NCBI RefSeq assembly: GCF_040549485.1
Contig: NZ_JBEPTK010000004.1
Span: forward strand, 310,001 to 374,000
Reading direction: 5' to 3'
Source: Constrictibacter sp. MBR-5
GTDB lineage: Bacteria > Pseudomonadota > Alphaproteobacteria > JAJUGE01
DNA: 64,000 nt
Shown here: positions 36,506 to 44,959 of the stretch, piece by piece
How positions within the stretch are numbered: position 1 is the stretch's first letter
Layout of the letters: the number at the start of each line of letters is the position of its first letter
The notes under the pieces: generated by a model
The model's database searches: none
What the model was told of the DNA's origin: nothing
The model's input: the letters and a program-made list of their open reading frames with translations, nothing else
Position numbers and translations under genes: made by a program

Positions 36506-38293
36506 CTACAGTCGCTTCAGATCGAGCGATCGGTCCGGCCCGATCCAGACCTGCCCCAAACGCCTGTCGAGTTCCGCAGTTCCCGCCGCCTGTCCCTGCT
36601 GCCGCAAGGCTTCGCGGAGGCCGTAGAGCACCCAGCTGTTGTTCGGGGACTGCACCAGCGCCCCACGAAACGCCGCTTCCGCCGCCTTCGCGTCGCCGGA
36701 CTCCAGCAGAACCGCGCCGAGCGACTGGCGGACCGGGTAGTACCAGAAGGGCGGCTCCATGTAGGCGATGCCGTCCTGGAGGGCGACCGCCTGGGCGAGC
36801 GCATCTCGGGCCGTGGCCAAGTCCCCCTGCGCGCGGGCCGCTCGTGCGGTCACGACCAAGCGCGCAATCCCAAGGACCGCGCCTGTCGGAAGCCCGCCGG
36901 CCTCGAGTTCCGCCAGAGGACCCTTGTGGCGGCTCTCGATCGCTGCGATCGCGTCAGCCTGTCGCAGGGCGCCGGCCACGTCTCCTGACGACGACAGCGC
37001 GATCCCCTGCGCATAGTACCAAGCCGCCTGGACGAACGGAAACCCGTCGCCGGGATCGGGCACCGCCATGATCACCTCTGGCGGACTATATTGCGCATGC
37101 GCGAAGTACGGCGCCTGCTTGACTGCCTGCATCCACGGCACCGCCCGCACGATCGCATCGTCGAGCGTGCCTGCGAGCTTTTCCGCCGCGGCCACCGCGG
37201 TGGCGCCGTCGCCGCCCATCTGCGCGGACGTCATGAGGAAATGAATGTTGTGCGGGTAGTAGGCGCCCGGATAGAGGCCTTGCGGCGACGATCCGGCGAT
37301 GTAGGCCTCATCCGCCGCGACCGCCTTGCGGTTCGCATCGAGAGAGTCCGCAAACCTGCCGATCCGATAGTAGATGTGCGACGGCATGTGGACCAGGTGT
37401 CCCGCAGCCGGCACCAGCGTACGCAGGGCGTCGGCGAAACGCTCCGCCCGCTCCGGCCGATCTGACGCCTCCACCAGATGGATGTAGAAGTGAATGGCCG
37501 CCGGATGCCGCGGATTGTCGCGAAGCACCCGCTCGACGCTCGCCACCGCGTCCGCGATCCGGCCCTTCGCCGCAACCCCATCCTTCTCCCAGTAGTCCCA
37601 GGGCTGGAGATCCATCAACGCTTCGGCGTAGAGGACGGCGATCTCGGCATCCGCCGGGAAGCGGGCCGCCGCCGCCGCCAGGGCGTCGGCATAAGCGCGA
37701 TCCAGCGGGCGCCGATCGGCGGCGGCGGGCGCATAACGCTTCGCCATCGCGGCGATCAGTGCCTGCTCGTGCGGTGTGGCCTTGTCCGCCAGCGCGAGCG
37801 CGCGCTGCGCAGCGGCGTAGGCGGGCGCGATCGCCTCCGGTGCCATGGGTGCATTGATGTTGGGGCCGAGCACGTACGCCTCGCCCCAGAAGCACATCGC
37901 GCACGCCGGATCCAGTTTCTGGGCGTGCCTGAAGGCCCGTGCGGCCTCCGCGTGGTTGAACCCGTAAGCAAGGTTCAGGCCCTGGTCGAAGAAGCGCTGG
38001 GCCTCTTCGCTCGACGTAGTGACGGGGTAGCCGTGATCGCCGAGGCCGTCCATGAGCGACGGGGGCGACAGGTCCGGTCGCAGGAACCAGAGCCGCTCGG
38101 CCGCGCGGGCGGGTTCGACCGCGAAAGGCTTCGTCTCGGTCGGCGCAGCAGCCAGACAGATCGCTTTCGCCCCCAATGGCGGCGGCGGAACCGCGAAGGA
38201 TGCAGGATCTCCCGCCGTGTTCCACGACGCGCTTGTCCCGGAAAGCGCAATCGTGCACAGGGCAACGGCAGTACCGATTGTTGCAGGACGCAT
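36506..38293 (-). CDS. Exported TPR-repeat protein with a CxxC pair
   Basis: 595 residues with a signal peptide and many TPR-like helix pairs, for example RFFDQGLNLAYGFNHAEAARAF near 98-119 and DAKAAEAAFRGALVQSPNNSWVLYG near the C-terminus. A Cys-Ala-Met-Cys pair follows the first repeat (LDPACAMCFWGEAY), conserved in this family as I recall it, and could form a disulfide or bind metal. Histidine-rich segments occur (HMPSHIYYRIGRF). Function unknown; periplasmic by its signal. Confidence 0.83.
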   Translation of the reverse strand: MRPATIGTAVALCTIALSGTSASWNTAGDPASFAVPPPPLGAKAICLAAAPTETKPFAVEPARAAERLWFLRPDLSPPSLMDGLGDHGYPVTTSSEEAQRFFDQGLNLAYGFNHAEAARAFRHAQKLDPACAMCFWGEAYVLGPNINAPMAPEAIAPAYAAAQRALALADKATPHEQALIAAMAKRYAPAAADRRPLDRAYADALAAAAARFPADAEIAVLYAEALMDLQPWDYWEKDGVAAKGRIADAVASVERVLRDNPRHPAAIHFYIHLVEASDRPERAERFADALRTLVPAAGHLVHMPSHIYYRIGRFADSLDANRKAVAADEAYIAGSSPQGLYPGAYYPHNIHFLMTSAQMGGDGATAVAAAEKLAGTLDDAIVRAVPWMQAVKQAPYFAHAQYSPPEVIMAVPDPGDGFPFVQAAWYYAQGIALSSSGDVAGALRQADAIAAIESRHKGPLAELEAGGLPTGAVLGIARLVVTARAARAQGDLATARDALAQAVALQDGIAYMEPPFWYYPVRQSLGAVLLESGDAKAAEAAFRGALVQSPNNSWVLYGLREALRQQGQAAGTAELDRRLGQVWIGPDRSLDLKRL

Positions 38294-38533
38294 GGTGGAA
38301 CCTCCGCTTCATATTGACGGACGGATCGACACTCTCATGCCCGAAGGCATGCGCCTGCAGTCAGGGTCACACCCGATGCGTGATTCCGCAAGAGAATCCG
38401 GTCGCGTCGATCGGCGAAGGATCGTGCTCTCTCCCCCAAGCGCGCGGACGACCATTGTTGGGCCCCTGCATGGACGCCTTCGGCGGGCACGACTAAGCTT
38501 TGTCGCGGTCGAGCTGTCCGAGGAGTTGACGAC

Positions 38534-38785
38534 ATGAGCGGAAAGGTCACGGATGATCTGCTCCAGCAGATCAACGACCCGTTCAACAGCCGCGACGTCG
38601 ACAGGATCATGAGTTTCTTCATCGGCGACTGCACCTTCCGCACGGCGCGCGGCCCGGAGCGCGACGAGCGGCGGGTAGATGGCAAGGGCGACGCCGGCGA
38701 GGTGCTCAACCACCGCGGCTACGACCGCTACGAGTTCCGCAAGATCCCGACCAAGGACACCTACTGGAAGCGGATCACGAGCTGA
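38534..38785 (+). CDS. SnoaL/NTF2-like protein, internally deleted
   Basis: 83 residues in an intact frame. The first 57 residues follow the start of a SnoaL-like family member (LLQQINDPFNSRDVDRIMSFF, then TARGPE and RRVDGK) and the last 25 follow its end (GYDRYEF, KDTYWK). The roughly 45 residues that normally form the middle strands are missing. The join lies at a Gly-Lys that occurs on both sides in relatives. It is probably a non-functional remnant, though still open. Confidence 0.65.
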   Translation: MSGKVTDDLLQQINDPFNSRDVDRIMSFFIGDCTFRTARGPERDERRVDGKGDAGEVLNHRGYDRYEFRKIPTKDTYWKRITS

Positions 38786-38849
38786 CCTGCCCCACGGCGC
38801 AAAATCGCGCCGCGCACTACAATGAAGACTTTCGACAAGGAAACCCCGA

Positions 38850-39761
38850 ATGCCCCTGACCATGCCCGCCATCAGCCTCGCCGCCGTGCCCGGACGCCGC
38901 AAGGCCACCCTGGAAACGGCCGGCGAGATGGAGCGCCGCGGCTTCGCCGGCATCTACTGCCCGAGCGGCTTCGGCGGCATGGCGCTGACCGAGGCGCTCG
39001 CCTTCGCGACGAAGACGATCCCTTTCGGTACGGCCATCGCGCCGATCTATACCCGGCCGCCCGAAGACTACGCCCAGACGGTGGCCTTCACCCACGAAGT
39101 CTCCGACGGACGCTTCCGCTTCGGCATCGGCATCAGCCATGCACCGAGCCTGGCGCGCATGGGCCTGCAGGCCGGCAAGCCGCTCGCCGACACGCGCGCC
39201 TTCGTCGAGCGGCTGCGCAAGGTGGAGCGCATCGGCAAGCTGCCGCCGGTGATCCTCGCCGCCATGCGCAAGAAGATGATCGCGCTGGCCGGCGAGGTCG
39301 GCGACGGCATGGTGTTCGCCAACGGCGCGCGCTCGCACATGGCGGAATCGCTCGCAGCGTTGCCGGAGGCGAAGCGCAGCGACCCCGACTTCTTCATCGG
39401 CTGCATGATCCCGACCTGCATCTCGGACGACGTCGAGGCGGCCAAGGCCGTGAACCGCCGGACGCTCACCAGCTACGCCCACCTGCCGAACTATCGCGCC
39501 TACTGGAAGGAGGCGGGCTATGTCGAGGAGATGGAGGGCGTGGAGAAGGCCATCGCGGAAGGACGCACCGACGACGTGGCCAAGCATCTCAGCGACCGCT
39601 GGCTGGCCGACGTCACCATGTTCGGACCGGCCGCCAAGGTGCGCGACGAACTGGCGAAGTGGTACGACGCCGGCATCCGCACGCCGATCATCGTCCCCTC
39701 CTCGGCCGCGGGAAACCAGATGAAGGCGATCCAGGAATCCTTCGACACGTTCACCGGCTGA
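38850..39761 (+). CDS. LLM-class flavin-dependent oxidoreductase
   Basis: 303-residue TIM-barrel protein of the bacterial luciferase-like monooxygenase family (PF00296). Recognisable parts are ATLETAGEMERRGFAGIYCPS, FGTAIAPIYTRPP, FTHEVSDGRFRFGIGISHAP and a C-terminal GPAAKVRDELAKWYDAGI. It uses reduced flavin or F420; the substrate is unknown. It is followed by a second LLM gene 11 bases downstream, so the pair is likely co-transcribed. Confidence 0.88.
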   Translation: MPLTMPAISLAAVPGRRKATLETAGEMERRGFAGIYCPSGFGGMALTEALAFATKTIPFGTAIAPIYTRPPEDYAQTVAFTHEVSDGRFRFGIGISHAPSLARMGLQAGKPLADTRAFVERLRKVERIGKLPPVILAAMRKKMIALAGEVGDGMVFANGARSHMAESLAALPEAKRSDPDFFIGCMIPTCISDDVEAAKAVNRRTLTSYAHLPNYRAYWKEAGYVEEMEGVEKAIAEGRTDDVAKHLSDRWLADVTMFGPAAKVRDELAKWYDAGIRTPIIVPSSAAGNQMKAIQESFDTFTG

Positions 39762-39772
39762 GGGAGACGCGC

Positions 39773-40714
39773 ATGGCCGTCGGTGTCGGGCTCGGCCTCG
39801 CCGATTTTCCCTTCTCGGACGAGAGGGCCTTCTGGCGCTGGGTCGACCTCTGCGAGGAGGGCGGCGTCGATTCGCTGTGGCAGACGGACCGCCTCGTCTC
39901 GACGGTCCCGCACCTGGAATGCATGAGCGTCATGGCGGCGCTGGCGGGCCGTACGCGCCGCATCAAGTTCGGCATGAACGTCGCCTCCGCCGGGCTGCGC
40001 GAGCCCGTCCTGCTCGCCAAGCAGTGCGCCACCATCGACTATCTCAGCGGCGGACGGCTGCTGCCGGCATTCGGCGTCGGCAGCCCGATCGCACCCGATT
40101 GGGGTGCGATGGGCCTGACGTCCCAGGGCTCGGGCGCCGTCGCCGACGAAGCGCTCGACATCATCGCCGGCCTCTGGCGCGAGCAGAGCTTCAGCTACGC
40201 GGGCAAGCATTTCACGATCAAGGACGCGAGCATCGCGCCGCGCCCGCGGCAGAAGGACCTGCCGATGTGGATCGGCGGCTCCAGCAAGGTCGCGATCCGG
40301 CGCACGGCCCGAATCGGCACCGGCTGGCAGGCCGGATCCGAACTTCCCGAAGAAGTGGCCCCCGTCGTCGCCGCAATCCGCGAGGAGGCCGCCGCACGCG
40401 GCCGGCGCATCGACGACGACCATTACGGCACCGGCTTCCACTTCCGCTTCGGCGGCTGGGACGATGGAGATCTGCCGAAACGCATGGGCGCCTTCGCCAA
40501 ACGCACGAAGCGCGATCCCCGCAGGCACTTCGCCGTGGGCGACGCCGGCGCCATCCTCACGCGCATCGAAGAGTATGTCGCCGCCGGAATATCGAAGTTC
40601 GTGCTCCGCCCGACAGGCACGGGCGACGCCGAAATGATCGAGCAGACGAAACGCCTGATCGCCGAGGTGATCCCCGAGATCGAACGGATCAACGCCCGAC
40701 AGAAGGTGCTGTAG
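39773..40714 (+). CDS. LLM-class flavin-dependent oxidoreductase
   Basis: 313-residue luciferase-like monooxygenase. Key segments are EGGVDSLWQTDRL, IKFGMNVASAGLREPVLLAKQCATID, LSGGRLLPAFGVGSP and LPMWIGGSSKVAIRRTARIGTGWQ. The ATG at 39773 has GGGAG seven bases upstream; the frame is open into the previous gene but without conservation. The stop codon lies inside a perfect palindrome shared with the convergent RidA gene. Probably works with the upstream LLM protein. Confidence 0.9.
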   Translation: MAVGVGLGLADFPFSDERAFWRWVDLCEEGGVDSLWQTDRLVSTVPHLECMSVMAALAGRTRRIKFGMNVASAGLREPVLLAKQCATIDYLSGGRLLPAFGVGSPIAPDWGAMGLTSQGSGAVADEALDIIAGLWREQSFSYAGKHFTIKDASIAPRPRQKDLPMWIGGSSKVAIRRTARIGTGWQAGSELPEEVAPVVAAIREEAAARGRRIDDDHYGTGFHFRFGGWDDGDLPKRMGAFAKRTKRDPRRHFAVGDAGAILTRIEEYVAAGISKFVLRPTGTGDAEMIEQTKRLIAEVIPEIERINARQKVL

Positions 40715-40734
40715 GAGCGGACCCGCTCCTACAG
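40709..40734. repeat. REP-like palindrome between convergent genes
   Basis: An 11-bp perfect inverted repeat, CTGTAGGAGCG / CGCTCCTACAG, with a GACC loop. It contains the stop codon of the LLM gene and ends 12 bases before the RidA stop. The GTAGGAGCG core resembles repetitive extragenic palindromes of other proteobacteria; as a hairpin it may also end transcription from both sides. No second copy was noticed in this window. Confidence 0.6.
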
Positions 40735-40745
40735 CCGTACGCGAG

Positions 40746-41105
40746 CTACTTCGCCGCCGTCACCATGATCTCGACCAGGATCTCCGGCCGTGCCAGCTGC
40801 GCGTTGACGCAGGCGCGCACCGGCGGGTTCTCGGGATCGACCCAGGCGTTCCAGACCGAATTCATGTCGGCGAACTTCGACATGTCGGTCAGCCAGAGCT
40901 GCGCGGTCAGGAGCTTCGACTTCGAAGTGCCGCAGCGCTCCAGGTAGCCGTCGATGGCGTCGAGGATCTGCTGAGTCTGGCCCTTCACGTCCTGGGTGGT
41001 GTCCTTGGCCGTCAGGCCGCAGAGATAGACCATGTCGCCGTTGACGACGGCGCGGCTCATGCGCGGGCCGGGACCGGTGGTGATGTCGAAACGCTGGATC
41101 GTCAC
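40746..41105 (-). CDS. RidA family protein
   Basis: 119-residue YjgF/YER057c/UK114-fold protein. The catalytic Arg97 in PPVRACVNAQLARPEILVEI is conserved, as is the N-terminal block IQRFDITTGPGPRMSRAVV. RidA deaminates reactive enamines and imines; related subfamilies act in catabolic pathways. The start is GTG at 41105. It faces the two LLM oxidoreductases, a combination reminiscent of the rut pathway, where an LLM enzyme (RutA) and a RidA protein (RutC) cooperate; a functional link here is inference. Confidence 0.93.
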   Translation of the reverse strand: MTIQRFDITTGPGPRMSRAVVNGDMVYLCGLTAKDTTQDVKGQTQQILDAIDGYLERCGTSKSKLLTAQLWLTDMSKFADMNSVWNAWVDPENPPVRACVNAQLARPEILVEIMVTAAK

Positions 41106-41218
41106 TGTCTAGCCTCCATCGGATGGGCGTCGGGCGACGCCCCTCTGTCGCTGCCCCTTGCCTCCCCGGCGCCGACCCTGCATGAAGGCGGGCGCGGAAT
41201 TCGGCGGGAGCGGGGATC

Positions 41219-41632
41219 ATGGCCTACTGGCTCTTCAAGAGCGAGCCCGAGACCTATTCGTGGGACGACATGGTGCGCGAAGGCGTCGGCGGATGGGACG
41301 GCGTGCGCAACCATCAGGCCCAGAACAACATGAAGGCCATGAAGGTCGGCGACCGCGGCTTCTTTTACCACTCGGTCGGCGAGAAGGCGATCGTCGGGGT
41401 CGTCGAGGTGGCGGAGACGCACCAGCCCGACCCGACCGACGACAGCGGCAAATGGGGCATGGTGAAGGTCCGCGCCCTCCATCCGGTGAAGACCCCGGTC
41501 ACCCTCGCCGACATCAAGGCCGACCCCGACTTCGCCGACCTGCCGCTCGTCCGGCAGTCGCGCCTGTCGGTGTCGCCGGTGCCGCCGGAGGCGTGGAAGA
41601 AGATCTGCAAAATGGCCGGCGTGAAACCGTGA
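41219..41632 (+). CDS. EVE domain-containing protein
   Basis: 137-residue PUA-like EVE-domain protein (PF01878). It starts YWLFKSEPETYSWDDM and has GWDGVRNHQAQNNMKAMKVGDRGFFYHS, typical of the family that binds modified bases such as methylated cytosine. Role in bacteria is poorly known. It is divergent from RidA and 25 bases upstream of the Rieske gene. Confidence 0.94.
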   Translation: MAYWLFKSEPETYSWDDMVREGVGGWDGVRNHQAQNNMKAMKVGDRGFFYHSVGEKAIVGVVEVAETHQPDPTDDSGKWGMVKVRALHPVKTPVTLADIKADPDFADLPLVRQSRLSVSPVPPEAWKKICKMAGVKP

Positions 41633-41657
41633 GGACGCAGTCTCAAAAGAGACGGAC

Positions 41658-42002
41658 GTGAGCGGCAGGATCGTCTGCGCGCTGGCGGACATCCCGGACC
41701 GCGATGCGCGCACCTTCCTGCTCGACGGGCCGGGCGGCCCGCGCAAGGCGGTGATCGTGCGCCGCGACGACGCCGTCTTCGGCTACCTGAACCGCTGCCC
41801 GCACGAGGGCATCCCGCTCGACTGGGGAACGGTGTCGCGCCTGGTCGACCGCGGCTGCCGCCACCTCATCTGCCACGCGCACAGCGCCTATTTCGAAATC
41901 GAGGACGGCTTCTGCGTCGAAGGGCCCTGCGCCGGCGACAGCCTGGAAGCGCTGCCGGTCAGCGTCGAAGCCGGCAACGTCGTACTGGCCGGCGACAGCT
42001 AG
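41658..42002 (+). CDS. Rieske [2Fe-2S] protein
   Basis: 114-residue stand-alone Rieske domain. The cluster ligands are Cys and His in NRCPHEGIPL and Cys and His in ICHAHSAYFEIEDGFCVEGPC. There is no signal peptide, so it is a cytoplasmic ferredoxin-like carrier, of the kind used with oxygenases. The start is GTG at 41658. It follows the EVE gene directly and is convergent with hupE. The partner is unknown; the LLM genes 1 kb away are one possibility. Confidence 0.88.
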   Translation: MSGRIVCALADIPDRDARTFLLDGPGGPRKAVIVRRDDAVFGYLNRCPHEGIPLDWGTVSRLVDRGCRHLICHAHSAYFEIEDGFCVEGPCAGDSLEALPVSVEAGNVVLAGDS

Positions 42003-42030
42003 CCGCCGGCCTCGCAAGGGTGCGGAACGC

Positions 42031-42558
42031 TCAGGCGCGCCGCAATGCGGCGAAGCGCCCGCGGGCCAGGGCGCCCAGACCGACGCCGGCCGCATGCAGC
42101 AGCGCGGTGGCGAGGGCGAAGCCGGTCGCATATTCGAGGAAGCTGCCGCCCGCCGTCATCTCGGCACCATGGGCGAAGCCGTGCAGGACGGCGAAGGCCG
42201 CGACGATCGGCGCCACCGCCGGCAGCGGGATGCGCGGGGCGGCGAGTGCCAGCACCGACATGATCGCGACGGACGCCAGGATGCCCTCTTCGGCATAGGC
42301 GACGGGCACGCCGTAGGCGCCCAGCATCCCGCCGACCAGCATGAAGGCGACGAAGAGCGCCGGCAGCAGCCAGGCGCGCGCGGTGGCCCTGATCGCATAG
42401 ACACCCACCGCCAGCATGACCAGCAGATGGTCGATCCCGGTGAAAGGATGTGCGAAGCCCGCCGCGAGCGAATGCGTGTGTGCGCCGTCGCCGGTATGGG
42501 CCGATGCGGCACCGGAAACGAGCGCGACGGCGATGCCGGCAGCCAAACCCTTGAACAT
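42031..42558 (-). CDS. HupE/UreJ family membrane protein
   Basis: 175 residues with a signal peptide, a His-rich segment (HTGDGAHTHS) and then GFAHPFTGIDHLLVMLAVG, the nickel/cobalt-binding HupE signature, followed by five to six helices and LHGFAHGAE. It probably takes up Ni2+ or Co2+. No hydrogenase or urease gene is present in the window. The ATG at 42558 begins MFKGLAAGIAVAL; the frame also has an ATG at 42594. Confidence 0.9.
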   Translation of the reverse strand: MFKGLAAGIAVALVSGAASAHTGDGAHTHSLAAGFAHPFTGIDHLLVMLAVGVYAIRATARAWLLPALFVAFMLVGGMLGAYGVPVAYAEEGILASVAIMSVLALAAPRIPLPAVAPIVAAFAVLHGFAHGAEMTAGGSFLEYATGFALATALLHAAGVGLGALARGRFAALRRA

Positions 42559-42681
42559 ACTCGATAACCCCCATGTGACGGCGCAGGCGTTCATCGCCTC
42601 GCGATCCGTCGTCCGTGCATTTTCGGTACCACTTAGCAGATCGCGCGCCTACGGTGCACCGGTCTAGGAAGGGGTGCGACA

Positions 42682-44004
42682 ATGCTCGCGGCGGAACCGC
42701 TGCAGACCTGGATGGACCGGCAGTTCGCGCTGTCCGCACGACGGATGGCGGCGTGCGTTTCGGCCACCGGCCTGGTCAAGCATCGTCCCGGCTTCGGCAT
42801 GACGGTGGTGCCGGCGCCGGGCTCGGTCGTCGCCTCGCCGGTGCTCGCCGACTACGACCCGGACCCCGACTATTTCTTCCACTGGATCAGGGACTCGGCC
42901 CTGGTCATGGATGCGGCCGTCCGGCTCGCCGCGGCCGGGGACGAAACGGCCGATTGGGCTGGTCACATCCGCGACCATGTCCGGTTCAGCCTCGGCCTCG
43001 CGGGTCTGCGCGGACGCGATGTCTTGGAGCACGGCGGCCCGCGCGCCAGGGCGAGGCCCGACTTCCTGCAGTTCGTCCGTCCCGACGAGGAATTGGTACG
43101 CGTCGAAGGCGACCGCATTCCCGGCGAGGTCCGTTTCGCTCCGGACGGCACCCTCGACACCATCCGCTGGGGCCGGCCGCAGCACGATGGCCCGGCCCTG
43201 CGCGCCCTGACCCTGATGCGCGCCGACGCGGCCGGGTTCGGCTGCGACGGGCTCGAGGCGCTGCTGCGCGCCGACCTGGACTATACCGCCGACAATGCCG
43301 GCGCCGCCTGCATCGACCTGTGGGAGGACGTGACCGGCCGGCACTACCACACGCAGATCGTCCAGTTCGCGGCACTTCGGCGCGGTGCCACCCGGATCGC
43401 GGCCTCGGATCCGGCGGCGGCCATGCGGCGGCGCTCGGCCGCCGCAGTAATTCCCCCCTCGCTGGAGGCGTGCTGGAGCGAGACGGCCCGATGCTATCTG
43501 AGCCGCGAGGCGGCCGATCCGGCGGGCCCGTCCCAGCCCGACATCGCGGTCGTTCTCGGCGTGCTCCACGCGGCCCTGGAGGGCGGCCGGCACAGCGTGC
43601 TGGACGAGCGCGTAACCGCGACCCTCGCCGAGCTCGCGCGGCGATTCGCCGCCGACTATGCCATCAACGCCGACCGGCCGGAGGGTCACGCGCCGGCACT
43701 CGGCCGCTTCCGCGGCGACCGTTACTACAGCGGCGGCGCCTACCATTTCGCCACGCTGGCCGCGGCGGAATTCCACTACCGCCGCAGCCGGGCCGCCCGG
43801 TCGGCCGAGGATGCCCGATCCGAGTGCGCCGCCGGGGACGCCTACATGTCGACCGTCCGGCGGTTTGCCCGCGAAGACGGCGCGCTGGCCGAGCAGTTCG
43901 ACCAGCGCACCGGCGAACCGTCCTCGGCCAAGGATCTCGGCTGGAGCCATGCCGCCTTCGTCACGGCCCATCAGGCCCGACGGGCCGCGGCATCTCGCGG
44001 ATAG
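42682..44004 (+). CDS. Glycoside hydrolase family 15 protein, glucoamylase-like
   Basis: 440 residues of the (alpha/alpha)6-barrel GH15 family. Landmarks are YFFHWIRDSALVMDA (near residue 55), WGRPQHDGPALRALTL, DLWEDVTGRHYHT with the general-acid region, and the C-terminal EQFDQRTGEPSSAKDLGWSHAAF with the general base. No signal peptide, so it acts on cytoplasmic alpha-1,4-glucan or trehalose-type sugars. Its 3' end overlaps the minus-strand orphan gene by 44 bases. Confidence 0.9.
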   Translation: MLAAEPLQTWMDRQFALSARRMAACVSATGLVKHRPGFGMTVVPAPGSVVASPVLADYDPDPDYFFHWIRDSALVMDAAVRLAAAGDETADWAGHIRDHVRFSLGLAGLRGRDVLEHGGPRARARPDFLQFVRPDEELVRVEGDRIPGEVRFAPDGTLDTIRWGRPQHDGPALRALTLMRADAAGFGCDGLEALLRADLDYTADNAGAACIDLWEDVTGRHYHTQIVQFAALRRGATRIAASDPAAAMRRRSAAAVIPPSLEACWSETARCYLSREAADPAGPSQPDIAVVLGVLHAALEGGRHSVLDERVTATLAELARRFAADYAINADRPEGHAPALGRFRGDRYYSGGAYHFATLAAAEFHYRRSRAARSAEDARSECAAGDAYMSTVRRFAREDGALAEQFDQRTGEPSSAKDLGWSHAAFVTAHQARRAAASRG

Positions 44005-44803
44005 ACCGTGTCGGAAGGTGAAACGCACGGCGCTCAAAAAGATCAATCACCGAGGCAGCGGAATCCTCGAGCCTGCTGCCGGGCTCGAAGCCCACTGAAT
44101 TCAGGACCATGGAGACATCGTCGCCTGCGACTTCCTGCAGCCCCTCGGACAGTTCCTCCTCCAGCCAGTTCAGATCGTACGTGCAGGCGGCATTGTCTCC
44201 CGTTCGGCGGTAATCGAAGAACGCGTGCGGGGCTAGGACGGTCATCTCTATCGCGTGCGCCGACATGACATCGCGATCCGAATATCCGAAGCCGCACCGA
44301 GAGCGCCGGGACATCAGGTAGATCAAGCCATATCCCAGTGCTTCGAACAGCGCATACAGCGGGTTGTCGCTTCCGATCTTCAGTTCGATGAAACGATAGT
44401 GCCCGTCTTTCGGATGATGGACGAGATCGATGGCGCGACGTTTGTCGCTTGCTGATCCATGGATGCCGCTGGCCGTCGACATCTGGCAGAACCAAGCTCC
44501 AGACGCGCGCGCCGCGATGGTCCGCTCCAGCGCCACTTCAGGGCTGCGCGTCACGAATGGCGGCACTTCACGCCGAAGGTTCCAATTGTTTGTCGTTCGG
44601 GTTACCGGCCTTTCCGGCCAGTGGCGCTTCACAGAGGCGAGGAGTGAACGCACCGCGGCGCGTCCGTCGAAATCTTTCGGTCTCAGTCCGCTCACGCGCA
44701 TGCAAACGGAACGATGCCTAGGGTTCGCGCCATCCAGGATCGCCGCTACGGCTGGCCAGTATTCGGTCAATACGGACGGCACGACCTGCACCTCCCAATG
44801 CAT
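43961..44803 (-). CDS. Orphan protein with a PD-(D/E)xK-like motif
   Basis: 280 residues, no signal or membrane segment. I do not recognise a named family. Residues Asp126 in RAIDLVHH, then Glu140-x-Lys142 in YRFIELKIG, with an upstream Glu93 in ALERTIAA, are spaced as in PD-(D/E)xK nucleases. The base composition is more AT-rich than in neighbours and the gene overlaps the GH15 gene at its 3' end by 44 bases, which suggests a transferred gene. Start ATG at 44803 lacks a strong ribosome binding site. A nuclease role is inference. Confidence 0.68.
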   Translation of the reverse strand: MHWEVQVVPSVLTEYWPAVAAILDGANPRHRSVCMRVSGLRPKDFDGRAAVRSLLASVKRHWPERPVTRTTNNWNLRREVPPFVTRSPEVALERTIAARASGAWFCQMSTASGIHGSASDKRRAIDLVHHPKDGHYRFIELKIGSDNPLYALFEALGYGLIYLMSRRSRCGFGYSDRDVMSAHAIEMTVLAPHAFFDYRRTGDNAACTYDLNWLEEELSEGLQEVAGDDVSMVLNSVGFEPGSRLEDSAASVIDLFERRAFHLPTRSIREMPRPVGPDGP

Positions 44804-44959
44804 CGAAATCGCATGCTACGCGCGCGCCTCGCCGCGCGTCAGTTGTCGCATCGCCCACTGCTTCCGGCGCGGCGCGGTCGGAACTTCGGAATTGGTTTGC
44901 GGGCACCGGCCGTACCTCTACTCTGAGCGATACGAATCGGATCGCACGGCGAGGTGAGC

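Noticed and set aside
42615-44021. 468-codon frame on the same strand as the GH15 gene
   Set aside because: Out-of-frame shadow of the GH15 gene; its translation is Arg/Pro/Gly-rich without motifs.
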